12,188 nt of DNA. Source: Nitrospirota bacterium (GTDB lineage Bacteria > Nitrospirota > Thermodesulfovibrionia > Thermodesulfovibrionales > Magnetobacteriaceae). The stretch is from assembly GCA_015233485.1 (NCBI GenBank), contig JADFXO010000089.1, positions 1 to 12,188 on the forward strand, written 5' to 3'. The notes below the pieces were generated by a model. It had not been told where the DNA came from. It was given only the letters and a program-made list of their open reading frames with translations, and did no database searches. A program made the position numbers and the translations under genes. Positions 1 to 5,007 of the stretch are shown one piece after another (the stretch's first letter is position 1; every line of letters starts with the position of its first letter).

Positions 1-57
1 TCTCTTTATAACCATGCGAAAAGACTTGTCTGTTTTGTTCATGCAGTGAACAGTTTC

Positions 58-72
58 AATAAATCTGTCCCC
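58..72 (+). repeat. REP-like sequence, copy A
   Basis: The 15-mer AATAAATCTGTCCCC lies just downstream of the stop of the Uma2-family gene. Close versions occur at 719-733 (inverted) and 748-763 (direct), on the other side of that gene. From memory, motifs of the type AATAAATCTG(T/A)CCCC are scattered in many genomes that carry REP-associated tyrosine transposases. No transposase is visible in this window. The function is unknown; it could be a small mobile palindromic unit or a transcription end signal. Confidence 0.5.
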
Positions 73-85
73 ATTATACCCAATT

Positions 86-670
86 TCAGTCCTCGAAAAT
101 GTCTTTGATATTGACTTGAAGTCCCTCAATGACCTTAGACGTAACCACGCCGGTTTTTGCCGCAGAGGGATATGTTACATATTTACCGTTTTCAATAGTT
201 GAAATCACAATGTTCTGCAATTCCGGTAAGACTATCCAATATTCCGGTACTCTATATTTCTCATAGATGGCTTTCTTTGATCCGGTATCCCTTCCGTAAC
301 TCCAGGGTAAGACTACCTCACACACCATATCAGGGATACCTCGTACCCAATCCTGCATAATGGACATGTTCTCTTTCCTGATAAACAATATGTCGGGCTG
401 CACTCGATTAATCCCTTCCTCAAGGATTACGTCCAGGGGGGACAAGTAAACTTTTCCTAAATTGTTTGTCTTGACATGGCGGCGCATAATATCAGCTAAA
501 TTAAAAACAATATCCTGATGTTTACCAAATGGACTTGGCCCCACAATTACCTCTCCGTTGATAATTTCCGTTAAGCATAAGCCCATATCAAGTTGCTCAT
601 AAACAGGCGGATGTGTCAGGACTTCAACCCCGTTAATGATTTCTGTTAAATCGTCTTCTTCATATTCCAT
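86..670 (-). CDS. Uma2-family (DUF820) PD-(D/E)XK nuclease-fold protein
   Basis: This 194-residue protein matches the Uma2 family, whose fold is that of restriction-type endonucleases but whose biological role is not settled. Visible family marks are a PD pair (P92-D93), an acidic residue in CEVVLPWS (E118), lysines at 132-133, and the closing YEKYRVPEYWIV block (136-147). There is no signal peptide, so it is probably cytoplasmic. The N-terminus is odd: LTEIING occurs at residues 8-14 and again at 33-39, so about 25 residues appear duplicated, and the second copy is the one that aligns with the usual Uma2 start. Translation could begin at ATG 670 (GAGGG about 13 nt upstream, rather far) or at the internal ATG at 586. 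The gene stands alone between REP-like sequences, so it may have arrived as a mobile cargo gene. Confidence 0.8.
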   Translation of the reverse strand: MEYEEDDLTEIINGVEVLTHPPVYEQLDMGLCLTEIINGEVIVGPSPFGKHQDIVFNLADIMRRHVKTNNLGKVYLSPLDVILEEGINRVQPDILFIRKENMSIMQDWVRGIPDMVCEVVLPWSYGRDTGSKKAIYEKYRVPEYWIVLPELQNIVISTIENGKYVTYPSAAKTGVVTSKVIEGLQVNIKDIFED

Positions 671-718
671 GATTATATTCTACCCTCAAGTATATGGGTT
701 TGTCTATACAAAAAAAAC

Positions 719-763
719 GGGACAGATTTATTTCTAATCTCATCAATAAATAAATCTGACCCC
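719..763. repeat. REP-like hairpin (inverted pair, copies B and C)
   Basis: GGGACAGATTTATTT (719-733) faces AAATAAATCTGACCCC (748-763). Together they form a stem of about 14 pairs with one A-A mismatch and a 14-base loop. Both arms resemble copy A at 58-72. It sits between the HEAT-like gene (stop at 775) and the Uma2 gene (start at 670), so it could end or stabilise the upstream transcript. It could also be a non-autonomous REP/BIME unit. The arms are read directly; the class assignment comes from memory of similar repeats. Confidence 0.6.
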
Positions 764-774
764 TTTACGTATCC

Positions 775-1524
775 CTAAATGTGCGTTTCTCCGCTTATGT
801 CTTGGTCTTGCCTTCTTTGTTTCAATAGCTGTAACACGTTGTCCTTTTCACCTTCTGAGTACCCATCAAAGGAGTTTTTGTTATAGAGTTGGGTATATAG
901 AGTGTCAAAAAGGTCAGAGTGTTGTTCAAGAAAGTAGTTTAAAATCGCAATTTGAGTGTTAGGGCTTGTTGTTTGAAAGGTTGAGTATACAGCTTCATCA
1001 ACAAGACGCCGTGTCTCTTCTGATAATTCTTTCGCGCTAGCTATGTAAATCGTGGCCGCGACAACTTCGTCGTTACTCCGTATGATATTTACTAATGGTT
1101 CGCGATACTTTTCCCAATCCATATCTTCAACAGCGGCAAGACGAATAGCAATTTCTTTATTTGTGTCTGCAGCGTATGATGCAATGGTATCTTTTTGCTC
1201 CGGGGTTCCATATTTCGACAATATTTTAATCTTATCAATATTCGTAGTAAAATCAGAACCTAACTCCAACGGAGCCATACTACCAGATGTTTGCATGTTA
1301 TTAGAACCTGTCTGCACCTGCGCTCTTTTTTCTGTTTTTTGGTGGGATGTTATACCTTTTTCGGGAACAATTCCCTGCGATTTATCTAACGCAGAGTTGC
1401 TATCTGGTATTGTTTGATTAACGGATGGTTTAGATTCAGCATAATAGATCCAACTGCCTATAAATAATACGATTAGCAACACAAACCCGAAAACTTTAGA
1501 ATACTGTTTTTTTAAATGTTCCAT
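775..1524 (-). CDS. Membrane-anchored protein with HEAT-like helical region, function unknown
   Basis: The chosen ATG at 1524 has a good ribosome binding site (AAGGAAAGG, about 6 nt upstream) and gives 249 residues. A longer version from GTG 1599 is possible but lacks support. A short basic N-terminus is followed by one membrane segment (about residues 11-28, FGFVLLIVLFIGSWIYY). A polar, Ser/Gln-rich linker follows to about residue 90. The C-terminal half is helical and reads like degenerate HEAT repeats, for example IASYAADTNKEIAIRLAAVE. One end is thus tethered in the inner membrane with the helical domain in the periplasm. No catalytic motif is seen. It follows the CHAP gene by 146 nt on the same strand and may share its transcript; a scaffold role next to wall hydrolases is inference. 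Confidence 0.65.
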   Translation of the reverse strand: MEHLKKQYSKVFGFVLLIVLFIGSWIYYAESKPSVNQTIPDSNSALDKSQGIVPEKGITSHQKTEKRAQVQTGSNNMQTSGSMAPLELGSDFTTNIDKIKILSKYGTPEQKDTIASYAADTNKEIAIRLAAVEDMDWEKYREPLVNIIRSNDEVVAATIYIASAKELSEETRRLVDEAVYSTFQTTSPNTQIAILNYFLEQHSDLFDTLYTQLYNKNSFDGYSEGEKDNVLQLLKQRRQDQDISGETHI

Positions 1525-1670
1525 TTTACACCCTTTCCTTGCAAGGCTGGCGTAACTGACTACAGAGTAGGTACGCTCATCTGTGTCCAGTTCGCCCACC
1601 TCACCATTAGAGTAATTTCATTGTTCTGGTTGATGTATACCCTTTCAGGACTATAAAAATATCTACTTTC

Positions 1671-2246
1671 TTACTTTGCCCCAAAGTGAATAAAGTACTG
1701 CGGATAGCGGTCTGGATAACCCTTCTTATTAGGATCCATTCCTTTTGTAGCTATGCTGAGGGTTCTGCTGCTGGCGTATACAAGCTTGCCGTCGTGATTG
1801 TAATCGCTAACAGTTATATTGCCCTTTGAATCTACAGATTCTACATAAGCAACATGTCCATAAGTGCCACCAGTCCACACAGCAATATCCCTATGCTTTG
1901 GTGACGTGTTATAGGATATATCAGCACCGGCGTTCATCGCAGCTTTTGTAGCAGCTATCCAATTTTTAGCATGGTGCCAACCTTCGTGTGTTGTTTTGCC
2001 TGATACTGTGAGATAGGTGTCATGTATATCTACACCATGTTCACTCATTTTCTTTGCAGCATACGATGTGCAATTGCATCTTATAAATCCAAATTGATCT
2101 GCTTTTGTGCCGCTCACACCGTCACTGGGACAATTGTATCCTAAATCAAGATACGTATCTCTCGCCAGAGCCGTTGCCGCCATTGCCATTACTATAAAAA
2201 TCGCTACTGTTACTACTTCCCATCCTCTTACTTTTAATCCCTTCAT
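1671..2246 (-). CDS. Secreted CHAP-domain peptidoglycan amidase/endopeptidase
   Basis: CHAP enzymes cut peptidoglycan stem peptides or the amide bond, using a Cys-His pair. This 191-residue protein has a signal peptide (hydrophobic residues 10-27, likely cut after ATALA, residue 28). The domain begins at the expected Cys in CNCTSYAA (C59), continues through RDIAVW (119-124), carries the catalytic His in GHVAYVE (H131), and has the usual third polar residue in VSDYN (148-150). Nothing follows the domain, so there is no separate wall-binding module. ATG 2246 has a strong AAGGAG site 8 nt upstream. Upstream lies a copy of the 121-bp segment also found before the M23 gene, with a palindrome and a -10 box, so the two hydrolase genes are probably controlled together. 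The export route and substrate are inferred from the family. Confidence 0.88.
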   Translation of the reverse strand: MKGLKVRGWEVVTVAIFIVMAMAATALARDTYLDLGYNCPSDGVSGTKADQFGFIRCNCTSYAAKKMSEHGVDIHDTYLTVSGKTTHEGWHHAKNWIAATKAAMNAGADISYNTSPKHRDIAVWTGGTYGHVAYVESVDSKGNITVSDYNHDGKLVYASSRTLSIATKGMDPNKKGYPDRYPQYFIHFGAK

Positions 2247-2284
2247 TTCCCCATCTCCTTAAAACATCTTAGTAAGTTACCAAT

Positions 2285-2299
2285 GAGGTTAAAAACCTC
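2285..2299 (-). promoter_or_regulatory. Small hairpin at the 5' end of the CHAP mRNA
   Basis: GAGGTT (2285-2290) and AACCTC (2294-2299) form a 6-bp stem with a 3-base loop. It starts about 7 nt after the predicted transcription start near 2306. It is absent from the matching leader of the M23 gene. It may stabilise the transcript; no further role can be read. Confidence 0.3.
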
Positions 2300-2312
2300 T
2301 GTGCTTACTTTT

Positions 2313-2355
2313 ATTATATAGCGGGCTAAAGAAGGAATTCCGTCGTATCTACGAC
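2313..2355 (-). promoter_or_regulatory. Predicted activator-dependent promoter of the CHAP gene
   Basis: On the minus strand a -10 box TATAAT (2313-2318) is preceded by no good -35 box (GGAATC at 17-bp spacing). The palindrome GTCGTAGATACGAC (2342-2355) has FNR-like 5-4-5 spacing, and its centre lies 30 bp upstream of the -10 box. That places it at about -42, the class II position for Crp/Fnr activators. The predicted start site is near 2306, giving a leader of about 60 nt. The layout is seen in the sequence; binding by the adjacent Crp/Fnr protein is inference. Confidence 0.6.
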
Positions 2356-2362
2356 ACCGTAT

Positions 2363-2424
2363 TTAAAAATTATCAAAAAATTTAGGGGTAAGATGGATTT
2401 TTTTATCAGGTAGGGTAAGCAAAT
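2363..2424 (-). pseudogene. 3'-terminal fragment of the Crp/Fnr gene
   Basis: This stretch encodes the last 20 residues of the regulator (LLTLPDKKIHLTPKFFDNF and the stop) with one Ile-to-Leu change. It has no start codon and no upstream domain. It is a by-product of the 121-bp duplication, not a working gene. Confidence 0.85.
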
Positions 2425-2443
2425 TGGAAAGTCCCTGTTTAAG

Positions 2444-2511
2444 CCTCACCACATTAAACAAAATGTTACATTTTGTCCAGTGTACTGAGCCGTGGTTTTA
2501 ATGGGGTAAGG
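2444..2511. repeat. Nested imperfect inverted repeat in the TPR-CHAP gap
   Basis: The 310-base gap between the TPR and CHAP genes (2247-2556) holds the duplicated segment plus this structure. The outer arms 2444-2459 and 2496-2511 pair at 13 of 16 positions. Inside is a perfect hairpin: CAAAATGT (2459-2466), one base, ACATTTTG (2468-2475). Eight A residues at 2523-2530, read as U on the minus strand, lie between the TPR stop and the repeat. It may end the M23-TPR transcript, or it may be the scar of a small inserted element. Confidence 0.4.
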
Positions 2512-2556
2512 ATGTCCAGACGAAAAAAAACACTATAGCGGGCTTCATCCTATACA

Positions 2557-3486
2557 TTACATATTAACCGGATGTAATATTCTATCAATCTCTTCATTGT
2601 AATCAGGTGAAATGGAAATTGTCTTTTCATAATACAGTTTAGCTTGCGTATAATCTCCTAACTTATAATATATGTTGCCCAATTGTAAGTACCCATAAGG
2701 ATCATCAGGCTTAAATTCAATATATTGTTTATATAAATCAGTAGCTTCTTCAATTCTGGTCGTATTCAACAGCAAATCAGCTAAAGCTTTCTTTAACTCT
2801 GGTTCATTTTGATTATGTTGTATTCCATCTCTATATACTTGTTCAGCACTATTATCATCCGCATTATTTCTATATGATGAAGCAAGTAATACATATAATT
2901 CTTGTGCATTTGGATTTTCTTGAATAAGCTGATTCATAAAATTTATGTACTTAGAATCATTGTTTGTATTTTGCAATAATACTCTATAAGTTTCAATGGC
3001 ATCACTATAAGTAGGGTTGATTGTTATAACTTTTAATAAGATATCTTCTGCCTCGGCTGTGTCGTTTCTCAGGTTAAGAACATATGCAAGTTTTACATAT
3101 AGATCATAAGCATCACCATTCATATCAATAGCCCGTCTTAATAGATAAACAGCATCGTCAAGCATACCGTTTGCCATATACCAATCACAAAGGTATTTAA
3201 TAACTTCGGTGTTTTCCCAGTTACTTTGCAGAATAATATTTTGAAGATATTCAAAACTCTTAGGTTCAATTTCTGAAGGTAAAACTTGTCTATATGTAAT
3301 CAAATTGCTACTGTGTGTTACAGAATCCGTTTTTATTTGAACACTCTTGACACTCTTTGTTAGTTCTTTTGTAACTATTTTTTGCGGAGTGGACTGTTGC
3401 TGATGTACTGGAGCTATTAATCTTACGATACATAGTAACAATATAATTAATAGCCCCAGTAGACATTTGCTTAGGATTATCTTCAT
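2557..3486 (-). CDS. Membrane-anchored tetratricopeptide-repeat protein
   Basis: TPR proteins act as docking surfaces for partner proteins. ATG 3486 is preferred because AGGA lies 8 nt upstream; the upstream TTG at 3492 is not needed. The 309-residue product has a hydrophobic segment at residues 3-22 (signal anchor or signal peptide) and a polar linker. About six TPR-like helix pairs follow from about residue 75 to the end. Typical consensus stretches are DDAVYLLRRAIDMNGDAYDL near the start and GDYTQAKLYYEKTISISPDY near the end. No catalytic domain is seen. It begins 22 nt after the M23 stop, so the two are surely one operon. The gene is clearly more A+T-rich than the sugar genes to the right, which hints at a foreign origin. 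A role in assembling or restraining the M23 enzyme is inference. Confidence 0.85.
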   Translation of the reverse strand: MKIILSKCLLGLLIILLLCIVRLIAPVHQQQSTPQKIVTKELTKSVKSVQIKTDSVTHSSNLITYRQVLPSEIEPKSFEYLQNIILQSNWENTEVIKYLCDWYMANGMLDDAVYLLRRAIDMNGDAYDLYVKLAYVLNLRNDTAEAEDILLKVITINPTYSDAIETYRVLLQNTNNDSKYINFMNQLIQENPNAQELYVLLASSYRNNADDNSAEQVYRDGIQHNQNEPELKKALADLLLNTTRIEEATDLYKQYIEFKPDDPYGYLQLGNIYYKLGDYTQAKLYYEKTISISPDYNEEIDRILHPVNM

Positions 3487-3508
3487 TGCCAATATCCTAA
3501 TAAATAGT

Positions 3509-4126
3509 TTACGGTAAATAGTCTACAGGGTTTACAAAACTATCTTTATAGGCAGGATACCCCGAACATGTATTATTTTGAGGAAGTCCGCCCCTATTAG
3601 CAGTATTTTCATACGCCTTATTGTAAAGCCCAAAGTGTAAGTGAGTGTTCAACCCCATATCGGCTACTTCAGCAATTTTACTACCTCTGGTTATGTTTTT
3701 CCCAACGTTTACCTTTCTGTTTTTTAGATGCCAGTAGTTGGTTGTATATTTATTACCTTTGCTGTCTTTGTGTTCAATTGCTATCCATTCCTTCCATTTA
3801 GTCCCGCTATCCTGAGACACCTTTACCACACCAGATTCTGCAGCATATACGTCACTACCCTTAGACGCTTTTATGTCAATACCTGTATGGTACCACGTCA
3901 AATACGGCTTAGTTGTGTATTTCGTACACTGTCCCGCAAATGTTGTCCAGTCACCACCAAACTTAAGGTTAATATTACTCGTACTGTAACTAGAACTCGG
4001 CTTGGCTAGTTTAGGAATAGTTGCTGAAAAAGCAGTACTCCCAAAGCAACAGATAAAAAACACCGAAATCAAAACTGAACACCCCACCTTGCTCATGCTC
4101 TCTGTACTCATTGCCGATCCTTTCAT
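3509..4126 (-). CDS. Secreted M23/LytM-type peptidoglycan endopeptidase
   Basis: M23 enzymes are zinc metallopeptidases that cut peptide cross-links of peptidoglycan. The ATG at 4126 has GGAGGG 7 nt upstream and gives 205 residues; an ATG at 4141 is also possible. A signal peptide ends near FGSTAFSA (about residue 35). The zinc and catalytic residues are all present: HTGID (H80, D84), YWH (H133) and HLHFG (H162, H164). The protein is short with no SH3 or LysM module, so it is essentially one domain with a C-terminal tail of about 35 residues. It lies just downstream of the Crp/Fnr gene, behind a promoter whose palindrome sits at the class II activator position, and it leads the M23-TPR operon. 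An intact active site argues for a true hydrolase and not an EnvC-like regulator; the exact bond cut is unknown. Confidence 0.9.
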   Translation of the reverse strand: MKGSAMSTESMSKVGCSVLISVFFICCFGSTAFSATIPKLAKPSSSYSTSNINLKFGGDWTTFAGQCTKYTTKPYLTWYHTGIDIKASKGSDVYAAESGVVKVSQDSGTKWKEWIAIEHKDSKGNKYTTNYWHLKNRKVNVGKNITRGSKIAEVADMGLNTHLHFGLYNKAYENTANRGGLPQNNTCSGYPAYKDSFVNPVDYLP

Positions 4127-4167
4127 TTCTGTACCCTCCATGTAATAAATTTTAGTTACTCTTACTT

Positions 4168-4288
4168 CTTACTTTTATTATATAGCGGGCTAAAGAAGGG
4201 ATTCCGTCGTATCTACGACACCGTATTTAAAAATTATCAAAAAATTTAGGGGTAAGATGGATTTTTTTATCAGGTAGGGTAATCAAAT
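4168..4288 (-). repeat. Duplicated 121-bp segment, copy 2 (end of Crp/Fnr gene to M23 promoter)
   Basis: This is the parental copy of the repeat at 2304-2424 (119 of 121 identical). It runs from inside the 3' end of the intact Crp/Fnr gene through the intergenic palindrome and the -10 box of the M23 gene. Beyond both ends the two sites lose all similarity, so the edges are sharp. Confidence 0.95.
4177..4219 (-). promoter_or_regulatory. Predicted activator-dependent promoter of the M23-TPR operon
   Basis: TATAAT at 4177-4182 (minus strand) has no matching -35 hexamer. The palindrome GTCGTAGATACGAC at 4206-4219 is centred 30 bp upstream of it, at about -42. The palindrome falls between the Crp/Fnr stop codon and the M23 gene. 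The predicted start site is near 4170, about 44 nt before ATG 4126. Its identity with the CHAP promoter supports real function. Binding by the neighbouring regulator is untested. Confidence 0.6.
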
Positions 4289-4925
4289 ACTCTTCGTATT
4301 CCAGATGGCTCATAATTTCTGACACGTTTTGACGGCTAAAGCCGATTCTATTGGCTATTTCTGTCTTGGTAAGCTCCAAGTTTAAGGTAACGCCGGTGCC
4401 TTTTTTCTCATGGCAGTGTTCTTGGGCGAGTTGTTTAAAAAACAGCTTTAACCTTTGGGCTATCTTATCATGGCTGAACATATGAATAGCGTCGATAGAG
4501 GCGCGCAGACGGCTGGTAAGTTCTTCTAAAAGTTTCCTTGCTATTTTGGGATTGGAGCCAAGCAAGAAGTCGAAAGTTGTTTTGCCAATCAGAGCAACGA
4601 CAGAGTCTTTGGTCGCTGATACCTCAGCATAAGCGGTGTTGCCGTCAATTAAGGACATCTCACCAAAATATTCCCCCGCCTCGCGGTTCGCCAAAAGGAT
4701 TTCTTTGCCGTCCTCAGTGCACTGTGTAACTTTGACAGCTCCAGCTAAAACAATATACATGAAGTTATTAGAGTCTTCCTGATATAAAACCACCTCGCCC
4801 TTCTTCTTATGTTGTATCTTGATTTTAGGCATTAACTGGCCTAACTCTCCCTCGGTCAACGATGAAAAGAGGGAGAGCTTGCTTAAAACTTCAAAATATA
4901 TTTTGTTATCGTTTTCCATCAACAT
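4227..4925 (-). CDS. Crp/Fnr-family transcription regulator
   Basis: This 232-residue protein has the usual layout: a cyclic-nucleotide-binding beta-roll (about 15-130), a long dimer helix (about 130-155) and a winged helix-turn-helix (about 170-232). The phosphate-binding cassette reads GEYFGEMSLIDGNTAYAEVSA (84-104 region). The Arg-Ser pair that holds cAMP in E. coli Crp is replaced by Ala98-Tyr99, so cAMP is an unlikely ligand. The two cysteines do not form the Fnr Fe-S pattern, and no heme motif is evident. The recognition helix SRQNVSEIMSHL (197-208) has Gln and Glu where Crp has Glu and Arg, so its target should differ from both the CRP and FNR boxes. No clear Shine-Dalgarno precedes ATG 4925; ATG 4919 is an alternative. 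It lies upstream of the two hydrolase units, each with a shared palindrome, and is the obvious candidate controller. Confidence 0.9.
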   Translation of the reverse strand: MLMENDNKIYFEVLSKLSLFSSLTEGELGQLMPKIKIQHKKKGEVVLYQEDSNNFMYIVLAGAVKVTQCTEDGKEILLANREAGEYFGEMSLIDGNTAYAEVSATKDSVVALIGKTTFDFLLGSNPKIARKLLEELTSRLRASIDAIHMFSHDKIAQRLKLFFKQLAQEHCHEKKGTGVTLNLELTKTEIANRIGFSRQNVSEIMSHLEYEEYLITLPDKKIHLTPKFFDNF

Positions 4926-4938
4926 TTAGAGGAAACAA

Positions 4939-4981
4939 GGGGAAGTAGAACGAATTGTGTGTTCACACAAAACACTTCCCC
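4939..4981 (-). terminator. Nested palindrome between the DUF1566 and Crp/Fnr genes
   Basis: The outer arms GGGGAAGT (4939-4946) and ACTTCCCC (4974-4981) pair perfectly. Inside them TTGTGTG (4955-4961) and CACACAA (4964-4970) pair again, with TT between. Transcripts from the DUF1566 gene would form this stem 26 nt after the stop. The following bases TTGTTTCC are only weakly U-rich, so it is at best a poor intrinsic terminator. The inner part, TGTGTGTTCACACA, also has 5-4-5 geometry like a Crp/Fnr site and lies just before the regulator's start, so it may be an autoregulatory operator. Confidence 0.45.
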
Positions 4982-5007
4982 CATGTTTCAGGATTTAATT
5001 CCTTTGC

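Larger units (their letters stand above)
2304..2424 (-). repeat. Duplicated 121-bp segment, copy 1 (before CHAP gene)
   Basis: This segment matches 4168-4288 at 119 of 121 positions; the differences are at 2336 (A versus G) and 2419 (G versus T). Read on the minus strand it holds the last 20 codons of the Crp/Fnr gene with its stop, the 14-bp palindrome and a TATAAT box. The intact gene is at copy 2, so copy 1 is the derived copy and carries a severed gene end. The near-perfect match implies a recent duplication or gene conversion. Confidence 0.95.

Noticed and set aside
1069..1082. Possible further regulator site near CGACAACTTCGTCG
   Set aside because: It lies inside the coding region of the HEAT-like gene, has different spacing from the promoter palindrome, and no promoter elements surround it.
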